From Lethocerus indicus (taxonomy: Eukaryota > Arthropoda > Insecta > Hemiptera > Belostomatidae), in NCBI GenBank assembly GCA_019843655.1, contig JACDQD010000001.1, positions 48,542,443 to 48,606,442 on the forward strand: 64,000 nucleotides of DNA, written 5' to 3'. The notes beneath the pieces were generated by a model, which made no database searches, was not told the DNA's origin, and saw only the letters and a program-made list of their open reading frames with translations. Both the position numbers and the translations under genes were made by a program. Positions 14,668 through 28,352 of the stretch are shown here, one piece after another. The number at the start of each line of letters is the position of its first letter. Within the stretch, counting starts at the first letter, position 1.

Positions 14668-15064
14668 CCGCCGTATTATTAATTTTTTGTTTTTTATATA
14701 GCACAATTGGCAAATACCGCCAGTTTTTGGCGTATATAAAAATATTCCACCTAAGAATTCCATATTTAGGGAGGTATGGGCATTAGTGATTTAAGGACTG
14801 GATTTAAGACAAGTGAATCTTAATTCTTTACCGGACGCCATCTGTAATCCAGGTCCACCAGCTTACGAATTGGACCGAAAGTAGCGGACGAAACTCATTT
14901 GTTCATTTCTTGTCGATTTAGAAAATATTGATTTGAATAAATTCATAACTATCATTAACAAAATTGTTTAATTAAATTGCAATTAAGTTTGTGAATATTT
15001 TTATTTAAATTGTCATTATTACTATAATTTTCTTAAACCTAACATTAATATTTAAACCTCAACA
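13027..15064. other. Gene-free stretch with A/T-rich tracts
   Basis: It contains an ATAATAAA-type low-complexity run near 13275-13340 and a (TA)n tract at about 14597-14665. No exon could be supported. The open frames at 14068-14418 and 14134-14355 overlap on opposite strands and carry no recognisable motif. Confidence 0.5.
14597..14665. repeat. (TA)n microsatellite
   Basis: Nearly perfect TA units with one TGTG interruption near the left edge. Confidence 0.95.
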
Positions 15065-15712
15065 AGTGCGTGCATGTCACGTTCGCACTTAGATGAGACA
15101 CTTGTCCCCCAGTATTCCTATTCCGAACAGACGGCTGACTATTCCTAGACAGAAGACTGACATGGAATTTACACATAAAGCTAAAAAGACTAGAAGTCAA
15201 CAGGCGATCCAAATTACAACTTAGATTACGGGACAATTGATCGAAATTAAGTCTAAATAATAAATTATTAGTGTATAATACTATACTCAAACCGATCTGG
15301 ACACACGGACTCGAACTGTGGGGTTCCGCCAAATTGACGAGTATAGGAAAAATTCAAACTTTACAGTCAAAAATATTAAGGAAGATATCTAATCCACCCT
15401 ATTATGTCTCCAACCTCACCCCTACTTACAAACCTCAAAGTCCCGTTTGTCCGCGACCTAGCCGTACAGAAATACACCAAATTCCACTCCCGAATTACTC
15501 ATTATCCTAATCCAATCGTCCAAACCCTACTATCCTCCGACATTCCAAATGTTCCTTACAGTTGTTTGAAAAGGTCACGGTTTAAGTGTTTAAAAAATGT
15601 AATAAATAAAGAAAAAGGGGGGAAACGGGTGGGTTTCCTCCATTGTTGTTCATTGTGGTTAGTGTTTGTGTCAATGTTGCTTATTGTATTTTTTTACAGT
15701 TAAAACAATAAA
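15065..15712 (+). mobile_element. Jockey-like LINE, frameshifted 3' fragment
   Basis: Plus-strand translation shows LDRRLTWNLHIK, then SLNNKLLVYNTILKPIWTHG and LELWGSAK, then QSKILRKISNPPYYVSNL: the C-terminal block of Jockey-clade reverse transcriptase. After YVSNL the frame shifts, and the homology continues in another frame (TNLKVPFVRDLAVQKYTKFH). Stops also occur upstream. It ends in AATAAAAGAGAG near 15712. It differs clearly from the LINE at 6690-7165 and appears older. It is a dead element sitting at the edge of the CpG-poor block. Confidence 0.8.
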
Positions 15713-18700
15713 AGAGAGAAAAAAGCACTAACATTGATACTTTACTAATAATATGAACTTAGTCGCTATGTATATTTATTAAATTAAAAGAATAAAATTA
15801 TTATTTAATACTGGAGTAGTGATGAATTAATTATTAATAACGATGAAGTTCTTTATACCACATATTCATAAAAGAGCACAGAATGTTGTGTTCAATCCCA
15901 TATGATCTTTTCAGTAAGAGCAAGAAATATTTGTAAATTATCATTTGAATTACAATTACTACTAGTTTCCCTTGTTTATAAGTCATAAATTAAATTTCAT
16001 TTTTAATTAAAAATAAAATGTTTAGTTCATAAAATAGATATGAATTTCAGCATACATTTAATGCTAACATAATCTTTGTGATTATTATTATCTTATACTA
16101 CACATACATAGTCAGTTGAAAATGATAACCCACCTAATGTTGGTAAATTCTCAAGTTTGATTTTTCATATAAATTATAATTCCTAATTATGAAAAAATGT
16201 TAACATTGTCATCTTAATAATCTCTCTTATAATATTTCTTAATAATTGCATATATAAATAAAAATAATATATATTTTAAGAATTACAGATTTTACAGATA
16301 TATCGATCATATATTTGATTAATATTAGTATTAGGATTAATTTGAATGACCAATGTTGATGTGAATTTTAACATAAAATTAAACTGTTTTATCGTAACTG
16401 TATTATTTATAAATGTTTTATACACAGGATTATCATAATGGTATTTCATAATTACATTAGTCATAGATAATGTAATGTTTTAACTAATTTTTCACTCTCA
16501 ATTGGTCATTACAAATTTAATTACTATGTAATTATTATTGCATATATTTAATTAATTTTTAACAAAGAGTATGTTATTAATAAGAAAAATACATTAATTA
16601 ATAATTCAGATGTTCGTTTTTAAGTTTTTGTAAATGTTGATGATGTTATTTTTAAGTATATTGGAAATGTCATAATGAAATTATTATTACATTTGTCATA
16701 ATCAATAGTAACTATACAGTACTATTGAAATTATATTAGTTTTTAGTCAATATTTACAATTTTTTTATTGCTAATCATTGTATAGAATTAATAACATAAT
16801 ATTATAATTGCTTACAAAATTTAACCAACATGGTCTGCACATTAATTATGCTTTTAAATTAAAATTAATTCATTGATCTTATTCTGTCATAATTGAATTG
16901 ATTGTTTATAATGCAATCTTATTGATTGTATCCGTTTTTATAAAGATGTAAGTCAAATCATATGCATGCTCTTAACTCTTTTTATTCAGTTACCAAATTA
17001 ATAAAGTTTTGTTTTTTATTTTTCTTAATGTTTCGGGTATCTAGTTTTACTATGAAATATTACTTCATTATACGTTAATTTTATTGAATGCCATTGTGAA
17101 AATATCTGCATGCACAATGCATTGTTACTATGTCAGCTTTTTTTAGCTAAAGATATTGATATACAATTAAATTTTGTTATTATTTTCTTTTAGTTTTGTA
17201 TTACAATTACAAAGTCTGTAAAGATTCTTATTTATTATGGAAAAACATTCCTCTTTTCGTTAATATAAGAAAAGTTTGAATGAGCAACGGTACATTTATT
17301 TATAATCATAGTAACAGTATGTTATTGTTATTGAGTTACAAATTGTTGGCGGTGGGACAGAGTATGTCAGTACGATGATGATGATGAATGTTTGTGTTTG
17401 TATCAGTCTGCCCCCACAGTTACTCCAGTGTTTGTGTGATAACAAATTATTGTGCATTGTCATGTATTTATTTATAATCATGTTGTTGATGTATGCCGTT
17501 GTATCAGAGTGATGGGAGAGTTTATCTGGGTCTGACAGTGGTGAGTGATAGTTGTATTGTGAGCATGATCTATTGAGAGTTGGTTGATTAGTTGGATGCC
17601 TGGTGCGCAGGTGTGACTGGAGATAATGCTGTCATTGTTTATAACTTTATTGTAATTTTTATTACAACCATTTTATTTGACACAAAAGATTAAAATTAAA
17701 TAGATTTAAAAACATTTTAGACCTAAATTGAACTTTAATAAATGTCTTAATAAAAATGTAATAAAAATCTTTTCAGGAATATCGACACTATTAATTTATT
17801 ATGTTCCAGATGATGGCTTTTCTTGTTGCCCTAATGTAACGAAGAATGCACCAATGAGCACCAATTTCATGTTGAAAATAGTGATATGCTCACATTAGTG
17901 ATATTATTTTCTTCTGTCGCCTACACAATGATTAAATTGACACGTCTGGCCACAATATGCTCACACTACATTTCAATTTTTTTACGAGAAGACGATTTAA
18001 TTATACATGCAGATAAATGAGTTACTGTGCCTTTGGGTAAGAAAATGGGTATGTTTGCATTGTGCTAACCAAGTATGTTTATTGTTTTTATGTTAGTGAT
18101 AGTGTCATTATTGCAGTTGACTGTAGGTTGGTATTTTCTAAATCGGTATTTATAAAGAAGCGAAGTAAAGTATTAATTATATTATCATTTTGCCTTTTTT
18201 TATAAGATAATTGATGAGGTACTATCTAGTAAATAACTAATAACAATGTGAAAATAAAGATATTTTGCGAGAGAATGCTTTGCACTAAAGATTGATATCT
18301 ATTTCCCTTTTTTGTCAATGTTGGCTAGTATATTACAGGTAGACAATACGTTACCTTTCTTTCATCCTATCAACATTCTAAAAATTGTAGGTTTCGAAAG
18401 AGACCTACAATTAACTAAACATCTCAATACTACATTATATGAATAACATTTAAATTTGCAGTTCTAATTTGTAATTTTTCCTTATTTATAATAAGGATGT
18501 ATTCCGATTTAATATGTCAGTGTTCATTGTGATCTTTATTGCATTTTAGACAAAGAAATTGAAAGAAATTTGGTAGCATTTGAACTGTTTGATGGATACA
18601 ATCAATGCTTCCAATGAAGTTTAACACATTAATGCTGCCAATGATTAGTTATAAGGAACATAACTGATACAAATGTCAGTATTTGATTGCAATTTATTGT

Positions 18701-21700
18701 ATTTATTGCATCATATTAATAAGTTGTTCCATGATAATAAATACACTGTAGGTCACAATTAATTAATTATCGGTCTAATAAAAAATTAGGCACTACAAAG
18801 AGGTTTAAATTAAAAACTCTATAAAACTAGCCTTTAAATTTAAATGATTGCCAATTAAAACTGAGCGATGATTACAAAGTAATTAGAGGAAAATCATGCT
18901 AATAGTTGGTTTTGTTCCAGATGACCGATGTTGGCTTAAGTATAATAAAATATGAAATTGCTACCGGCTAATAATAGGAAAATAAAATTTAATGGACAAC
19001 ATCCTACTATTTCTGCCAGAATGAGAACATACTGTAGATGATTTTAATGATGGAATTTTAAATATGTGTAACATTTAAATAACATCAACATTATGAATCA
19101 TGTTAATGGTGCTTAAGAGGTCCATAATCGTTAATACAATATGCTGACATTTATCATTGTAATAATGAATTTATTATTGTATGCCATAGAAAATGAAACT
19201 TTAATAAATGCTTATGATGACCATGAATAGATGATAAAAATAAGGAAGTACACACATATTTGATTTCATATATATTCCAATGGTGTTGGTTGTTCTGTAT
19301 GGTTGTGGATTATTTACACACATTGCACTGATGATACGTGTGGTGATGATGTTGGAATTTGTTATTTTTTTAAAGATTCCAGTTACAATGTCATTATGAT
19401 GGAATGGGGTCAAATATATTATTTGTTTTAATTAGTTAAATTTTAACAACATTAATGAGAACTGTACAGTAAGAAGAATTTTAATATCCGTGAGTTTTGC
19501 AATATAGATTGTAATTTGAATGCTAGTTTTATTGTATATTATGTTGATGTTGATGATGGAATTTATTTATCAGTAATTGAGAACATTTATCTATTTTAAG
19601 ATGTTTGTGGAAGGTGAAATAATATTTATATATTAATTATACATCGTCATTAAAGTTTATGTTGGTTATGTGTAACAATAAGATCTTACATTCAATTTCC
19701 AGTTGTTATTAATAGCCATTATCATGAATTTGATACCACTAATTATGTAATCTATTTTATTAATCGATGTGTTATTAATTTTTCATCATTTTTAAAGTAT
19801 GTTTTGTAAATTCAATAGTTATATCCTCTCTAATAACCCTCTGTAATATAATAATTATGACCTATAGGTTTGAAATATTGTATTGTTTTTATTATAATTT
19901 TGACAAATGTTTAATACTGATCCTGTTATAACCGCAATAGTTTTATTTAAGTTAATATTTTGTTTAATACCATTATGTTAACAATAATGCAAATGCCTAA
20001 AACTGAACTCACATTAAATGTCCTTTAATTACCTTTTTTTATTTGTTGGTGAAATAATGATCCTTCTGTTTCAGGTGAAGATGTCAGAATATTCAGGGAA
20101 AGTAATATTAGTTATTTGATGATACTGATTTCGATGTCCAGTAGCAATCAAGAATTAATTACATATAAAGTGGATTCGTCATCAAAGAGTAAGGTGATGT
20201 TGATTCATAATGTATTTTAATAGCTTCAATTCGCTTATCTCCTTTTAGGGATTTATTTTTTAGACACCAAAGAAAGGAATGAAAATGCCTCCCAATAAAA
20301 ATATCAGTAATGTCAAGTAAAATAATCAGTTTTAATGTTACAATAACAAATGATGTCATTGTAGTATTGTAATAATTGTATTATATGTAATATTGTAATA
20401 TTATATGATAATAATGGAAATATTTCAATGTTTCACATGTGATCTTGAAAAAAAAGTTGTCAATATAATTTAATTGATGAAAATTAATTGAATAGTTTAA
20501 AAATTTATGTTCCAGGCAATGCTGTTAGAGCACTCGTGACATATTCGATGATGTGATAACAGGAAGAAAGCTAATATGAATTGTGCCATCCCTGTTTATA
20601 TGGTCCCAGTATATTTAAGGTAACACTGTTATTTCTAAAAGTATTTGTGTCATTTTTTCCTTATTTATGTTTCTCTAAGTTTTATAAGTAGGTTCTGATT
20701 TTATATGTAGGTGGTTATTTATATTTGGATTCTACATTGTTTCCAAGATCTTCATTTAAATTTGTCAATCGACCGGATATGAACTTTTATAAGGTTAGTG
20801 ACATTTTCAATGTTTATGACCGTAGAGTTAATTTTATGCTTTTGTTTATGTTAACTGCAAATATTAATATAGTGTATTTAAATTGTGTCTAAGTTGAATA
20901 TAAATATGTTATGTGGTATGAAAGAGTTGATTTTAGTGAATGTGGTTGTGCACGCATGTTTATGCTGATACGATTATTGAACATATATGACTTTTATTAT
21001 CCGTTTTATATAAGGCTATAATTTGACGCGAATTTTAAAACTGCATTTAACGACGTTATTTCGATTTTGTTTTAGGAGTGGAAATTTTCTGTACGAAAAA
21101 GTACTTCAACGGTGACAATGATGAAGCGAAAGTTAAGGACTTGGATGATACTCGAGTTTATGTAAAAATGGGTTGACGTTTATAATTTAGGTATGTTGTT
21201 AGACATGAGTAACAATCTGTTTGTGGATGTTGTTACCACTTATATTCGCAACTATTACATATTACTTGAAAGATAAAACCCATAGTACTAGAAATTAATA
21301 TGATATTAATAATTTAACCGGTAACAAGTCGGTTTAATACCGTATAGATGTATCCGATGTGCTTATTTTTTTAAGTGTGATGATTGTGAATTAGGGGTTA
21401 TGTGATATCGACGCTTGAAATTATACTTAACTAATCATCAGTTACATGACAATACCAATGTTGATGATGACAATTCCGATCATTGTCATGTTTCTGTCAA
21501 TGATAACTGTTATTAGTTCTATGTTAAAATGTATAAGTTTATGGAGAAAAAGGTTTTTGTTCACAAATGTGGTTTTGTTGCTGTTATCATATGATGTTCG
21601 TGTTAATGATAAATGTAGTCAAATTCTATGGCAATAATAATGTTGCTGATGACGACCATTATTATTGTCATGTTCATGATACATTGAAATGTGGGATGGA

Positions 21701-22900
21701 TGAGGAGATAAAGCTTATATGATATTGACAACGACCATATTAATTAGCTTAGATGTTTCTTTAAAATACATGTCTCAAATTATTCTTATTTATATTTACA
21801 ATGATGGTGATGATGACAATGTTCGCTAAATTAATTTCCTTTTATGAGAATGAAGGGGATGATATGTTTCGATTTTCATGTTTGATGGTGATGATGGCGA
21901 AATAACAAAATTTATATGTTAATCATGCTTATATTTGGTGCTTGAGTATCGGAATTGTATTTTATTTTTATTATACTTTTTTAAATTTGCGACTATGTCA
22001 AATATTAATGATACTGTAAGGATTTTTGATGAATTCGATTTTCGGCCATGTCATAATAATGGTAATTATAATGTAATATACACAATGTGATTGCTATTGT
22101 TAAAAACTGTTTGTATTATTTTTTAACTGAGGTGATGCACAGTAATTCTATCGCTTATGAGTTGAACATGCCTTACATTGTAATCTAAATAACATAAATT
22201 ACGTTAATTGTTGGTAATAAGTTCAATAATCGTAATTATGTCGAAAGAATTTATAATAATGGCTTTCTGTTATGGTAGTAATAATTTTATCGTTAAAGCA
22301 CTTTCGGCTCCGAAAATAGTTTCACGTACATATTCGTTTAATGAACTCAATGATACAGATTCGTGATTAGATTGTTATACGAGGTATCGTCTCAATTTTA
22401 ATTTAAATCATTCTTTTAGATGGTAGTATCGATAGTGACAATTAATGTGTTAATCAAAACTAATAGTAATATTTTAATGTAAGCGAAATTTACATTAATT
22501 CTGTTAACGAAAATATTTTACTTACATAAATAAATGTCGATCTACCAATGTTATTAATGCTAACATAATGAAATTCGTGACTTCATAATAACATTATATC
22601 AGTAAAATTGATTTAATTCGTTCAATTATGTAAAACAATTAATTGGTTAGGCTAAATATGTTATCTATGATTCGTTTCCGTCGATGATAATTTCTCTCAT
22701 CTATTATATAAGACTGAATTGTTTTTTATTAAGCCTCCATTAATATTTGAAAGCGAATATCCATCTATTGACACTGGTGCTGTAAATTAATTATACCAGG
22801 AAAATTTTCTTTATGGATTGTATTACTAATGCGCTCGAGACTTTTAACTATTATTTTTGTCATAATTGTCATTGTATTTTGCTATATTCTTATAGATGTT
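15713..22900. other. 7-kb AT-rich, CpG-poor block with no recognisable gene
   Basis: No open frame longer than about 70 codons and no domain was found. CpG is nearly absent from about 15.8 to 20.8 kb, while TG, CA and ATG/CAT-type words are frequent (GATGATG, TGTTGATGATG, CATTATTGTCAT). From about 20.9 kb CpG gradually returns. Acceptor-like strings ending in GTTCCAG recur at about 17809, 18921 and 20515, and one ending GTTTCAG at 20073, but none leads into an open frame. It could be the large 5' intron of FoxP, since the first FoxP exon recognised downstream is internal, or decayed repeat DNA. Confidence 0.6.
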
Positions 22901-23412
22901 GAGTAGGATACCAGCTCCGGCTGTTATCGGCGTGCGGATACGATGACTTCATTAAACGAAGGTACCGTCTCGATACGTCGGTGAGGGTTAAGAGATTATT
23001 ATTTAAAAGGTGAAAAAATAGCGAAGGGGGCCGAAATGGGAATCGCCCGATCGCCGTTTAGCCTTTCGTTTGAATAAAACGGCGAATAATCGAGGAAGAC
23101 TCGGCATAAATAAATTTAAGATAGACACGTTTAAAATTAAAACGGATCTACAGACTGTAAATAACCCGTTTAATATATAATAACCTATTTAACGTATATT
23201 ATAACGAAATTAATTTTTTTAACGATAACGGGACGCGAAGGGTTCGATTTTAACTTTATAGGTCGAATTCGGACGGTTGCCGAGGTTTTCTCATTTCATC
23301 GTCTCGTTAAGCGTTAACGCTCGGGCCGAAGTGAATTGGAGGAATGGGGCGGGAAGAGACGGGTGAAAAAAGATATTGTTAATACATATGGAAAACTGAT
23401 GTTTGCGCGCAG

Positions 23413-26400
23413 GCACACGAGAAGAGTAATAGTTCAGAAGCGATACATCAAATAGCCCTACAACAGCACCAGTACGCCAACCAGCTCCAGTTGTCCCAAA
23501 GGCCGTTCGTCCTCCACCACGAGAACGCCCAATCGAAGTTATCAGGTATCGTCAATTAAAAGATGGTTTAGATCAATCTCCCATGTCCAACCCTGTTTGA
23601 GCGCCGCGACTTTTCTAATACGAGGGCGATCCCAAAACTAAGGTCTCCTATTCCTTTTTTTGAACAAACGACCGTTTATATCCCGTAATATTTACGCCGC
23701 TTTGAAGGCCGAAGAATTATTTATTTTTCCGCACAATCGCTCCTGCTCCACACACCTCTTCTCCGGTTCCGAATTGCCCTTCCCAGTTATTCTTCAGTGT
23801 TTATTGCGTTCCCGGCCTGCCCGAGTGTCTGTCGGACTTTACTCTTTTGGGACGGCCCTTGTATTTACCGCGGATAAATATGTTCGAAATTATTGTTTTC
23901 TAGGTTTAGCGCAAGCGGACACCGAGGGGGCGCCGACGAAACCGAAACAGGAGGACGGTCCGGAAGCGAAGCCGAACGAAAAGACGGGACTCAACGGTGA
24001 GATACAAACGACCGTTTACGATATAACGCCATGTTTACGGCACGCGTCCAAAACACGCATTCCAGTACGGGAATTATAAAAACCGTTCGCAATTTTTTTA
24101 CCACTCGAGGTGACCAACCCGTTTAATCAGGGAGATATTTATGGACGTATTGTAATTTTGAAATTCGGTACGCGTCAAATTGATCGTCCGTAAACCTAGC
24201 GCTTTTTTCTTCTTTATTTATTGTACAATCAACAAATAACTATAAGTACAATTGCTGTTTATTAAAATTTGAACCTCGTATCCAGATAGAAATCTGGTCT
24301 ACGACCGCACCTACACAGAACCTATAATTGATTAGACTTTTTTTTTCATTCAAGGACTATTGGCTGCAATGGGTATCAGCAAGAGGGAGTGTCTGAACGG
24401 GAGTGCTTTGAATACAAAAGACGACCACATTATCGAGAACTACAGCGAAAAAGTGCAGCTTTTGTTCGGCCACGGAGTTTGTAAATGGCCGGGCTGCGAC
24501 GCTATTTGCGAAGATCTAAAGGCCTTTCTGAAGTGAGTTTTTAATACTAAAATCGGTCGTCTAATTAATTCTCCGTTGTTGACAAAATTACTCGAAGGAT
24601 CAGGACGGGAAGAGTGCCGTCTATAATTTTTACACCGGTCTTTCCGTCCGGAAATCTTTTTATGTACGTACCATTTTGTTCGCCGTTGTCGATTCGAAAC
24701 GAGATTGGCTTTCCCTTCTCCGAGTAATAACGTCGCGTACATGTCCATCGATTTCGATCGTAATTCTGTTTCGTTCGCGGAACAAATGTCGGCTTTAGAA
24801 TCCGTACGGATATTATCCTTTTCGTGTCGTTTCGTTCGGACATGGTTCGGTGTTTCTTCCGGGCGTCAAATTTGTCGAAATATATTTATTTTCATCCGTC
24901 GAATACGATCCGCACATTCAGGATACTCGTTCTCAACCCGGTCTATTTTGTTCAGGCATTTGAACAATGAACACACGCTGGACGATAGATCGACAGCGCA
25001 GGCCAGAGTCCAGATGCAAGTGGTTTCCCAATTGGAACTTCAGCTTCAGAAGGAACACGATCGTCTCCAAGCGATGATGATTCATCTGCACATGTCCAAA
25101 CAACAGAGCACTCAGGAACAAGAACTGAACACTGCCGTCACGTCCTCTAACGTAAGTCACTTATTTTTTTCCAATCCGTCAAAAGTTTTATCGGATCTGC
25201 AGGAGTAATTCTGCCCGTTCCGAAATAAGGTAAAAAGCGGTGTGTTCTCTGTGCAAGAGGAATATAGGAGCTGGCGGAATAATCGGGCCTGTAGGGTTAG
25301 GTGGGAGCGCCTAACAGTGCGATTTCTGCCATAACGTTTTCTGCCACTTCTGTTCTAATTTTTCAGGTACTGAGGAGTACGTGTCTGTCGAAAAACAGTA
25401 CGGCCGGCTTCATTTCGCAACAGTCAAACCCGTCGATCCAGGCTCCGCTCTCGAGCCTGGTACCAACCGTCCGATCGTGCGTCTCCCCACTCAGACCCTC
25501 CACACCGAGTTCAACGAAAAGAAGAATCTGCGATAAATCGTCGCTATCCCTTACGGGAGGTTATTATCTATTACTCGCCATTTTCCATTCTAGTTATTTT
25601 TCAGACGCCATCAATTATACCTCTATAACAGAAACAAAATCTAGTCCGTCTTCTATTCGAAACGAGGCCATTATCGAAGACTACTTCTCACTCTGTAGAA
25701 AATCAGTCCGCCTTTTTAACACTAGGTTTACGGATGTTTCTTATGTGTCAATTTGACGAATACCCTAGGCGATTTCAAAATGACAAAACTTTTGAAAGAA
25801 AAAACCAATTTCGATATATATTTCCCTCGTTAAACGGGTGAAACTCGGTACGAGTGGTAAACAAAAAATGCGAGCGGTTTTTGTAATTTTCCTACTGAAA
25901 TTCGAAACGTGCCATATTGAGGCGTCCTGTAAACCCCGTGTTAAATACGGACCGGTTGGGCTTCTCGCCATCGCCATTTGTTAAAGAGATTCGATAAATT
26001 ACGTTATAATTTCTTCTCCGTTTTAATTTCAGGCCTACCGTACATGTTAGAACGAGCCGGTTTAGACGTTCAACAAGGTCAGTAGAAAAAAAGTCATCCG
26101 ACTTATTAACCGGTCGAGACGATTCTTGGGCTCTAAAGAGTTTTCTTGTTTACAATTTTCAGAAATTCATCGTAACCGGGATTTTTACAAAACGGCGGAC
26201 GTAAGGCCCCCATTTACATACGCGTCCCTGATAAGGCAGGTGCGTGAATTTATTATTTACATTACGGATCTGCTTCACTATTTCTGAGACACGTATAAAG
26301 ACATTATAAGCAAAATCACCGATTCAATTTCAGTCGATCATAGAGTCCCCCGACAAGCAACTTACGCTTAACGAGATCTACAATTGGTTCCAGAACACGT

Positions 26401-27064
26401 TTTGCTACTTTAGAAGAAACGCAGCAACCTGGAAGGTAAAATCTTTACTACCTCGGTAGAACGTTAATATTAAGACGAAACTTTTTTTTTTATGAGTAAA
26501 TTTTTTTCTTTCGTTTAGGTGACCGGTTTTGAATATCTATCGGTCCATCGGCCGGATTGTATTATCGTATAATTTGTACTCGTTTCTCGTTTCTCGGGAA
26601 ATATAAATCAGAATAAAACCGGATAGGAGGGAGATATTCGGGTGAAAGCTTGTTAAAAGGGGGGAAATGTTTATGGCATCATTTGATGATATTCGTTGAC
26701 GAAATTCTCGTCTATGACTTATAGAATGCAGTGCGGCACAACCTATCACTACACAAATGTTTCATGAGGGTGGAAAACATAAAAGGGGCAGTTTGGACGG
26801 TCGACGAGGTGGAGTTCCATAAACGACGCCCTCAGCGCTGTGTCAGCGGGTACGTCCTCCTCGAAAGGTTTAACAAACTACTCTATCTACTTCGCACAAA
26901 TATGCCGATTGGGGATATTTTCAGTTTTTTTTCCAAAATATCCACACTTTTATCGTACGTGTTTTTGGCTTTTTAGCATGTTTTTACAGGGTCTTTATTA
27001 TATTTTGAAGCTACATTTTACTTATATAAAGACGGTTATGTATATGTATATATATATATATATA

Positions 27065-27119
<55 letters not shown>

Positions 27120-27578
27120 GAGTTTAATATTTCGAGCGATGACGATGCGGATGTTTCGAGTCGGTGAGCGGCATAAAATGTGGCTTCTCAATGTACGGTA
27201 CGAGTCCCGGCCGGAAGGATCGAGGAGGCGGTCTTCTGATAACCAGGTAAACTCCAATCGGTGATATGTTGTGAAGACAGGAGATAGAAACAGTTTAGAC
27301 TAATCTTTCTTCTTATTTCCTCTTCTTTTTTTTAATAATCTTCTTCTTCTCCTTTGTTTTGTCGTGTCGAGAACTTTGTCACAACTGTGTGTACCTTTAT
27401 ACAGAACGCGATCCGCACCAATCTCTCTCTGCACAAGTGTTTCGTCCGGTACGAGGACGATTTCGGTTCTTTCTGGATGGTGGACGACGCCGAATTCGTC
27501 AAAAGACGACACCTGTCGAGGGGCCGGCCTCGGAAGTATGATCCGTCACAGTGCTCAACAACTCCGCCAATATTGTAA
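23413..27578 (+). CDS. FoxP: FoxP, isoform using the divergent terminal forkhead exon
   Basis: It shares the eight exons up to 26435 with the other isoform, then skips 26725-26849 and joins 27405-27578, which ends in its own TAA at 27576-27578, giving 396 residues in the window. Both alternative exons follow the same phase-0 donor (TGGAAG then GTAAAA), have good acceptors and encode the same structural element, so they are mutually exclusive. Such alternative forkhead exons are, to my knowledge, described for protostome FoxP genes. This isoform lacks any downstream C-terminal region, so the protein ends shortly after the forkhead domain. Confidence 0.85.
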
Positions 27579-28300
27579 GGACTAAACAAGAAATTCCGCC
27601 TGCTTTTCTGCTTGCCTTGCCATGGAATGGCTCTCTGAATGTGGCTTGCCTAAATGCCGCCCACTACCACTACCGCTACCCAATGCTTAGTCGTCTTTTA
27701 GCTCAGTCACTCGAAACTAGCCGGACCGGCCTAATCCCACCGAACCTCTCGAGTCGACCACCTCCCCGGTGGGCAACCCTATCCCTTCCGAGATCGCTCT
27801 ACTTTTTATCTCTCTCCAAGTCGGAACGGATATCGAACCGGTTCGAAAATATAAATAATACCTACTTAATAGCTAATTTCCAGTCGCGGTCGAATACAAC
27901 AGGTTGCTCACCCGGGGTTCGATTATCGCCTGTTGTCGACGTATTCCGACTCTATATGCCCGTTTTTAAAGACGGCGGTCGAGCTACCGACTTTTTTTTA
28001 AATGGAATGTGGATGTTATCGACTAGAAAAACAAAAATAGTAGGATTTTTAAAGTTAATTCGTAAAATAAAAAATTTGCACGCAGTGGCGATTTGGCGCT
28101 CGAATGTTCATGCCGGCCGGATACGGAAGGGCGCGGGCGTATAGAGAGAGGGCCGAGCGCAATTTGCCAGCCACCGCTCCCCGATAAGGCAATTTTGGGG
28201 CGAATGGTATCCGCGCGACACCGTTCCGTAAGTACTGAAATGTTACTACATCTGGTGCCGCCACCAGGGAGAGAGAGAGAGAGAGAGGGAGAGAGAAGGA

Positions 28301-28352
<52 letters not shown>

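Noticed and set aside
27551..28144. 197-codon plus-strand frame following FoxP exon B
   Set aside because: It overlaps the exon B stop in another frame, has no domain and no good splice context; judged chance in CpG-rich DNA.
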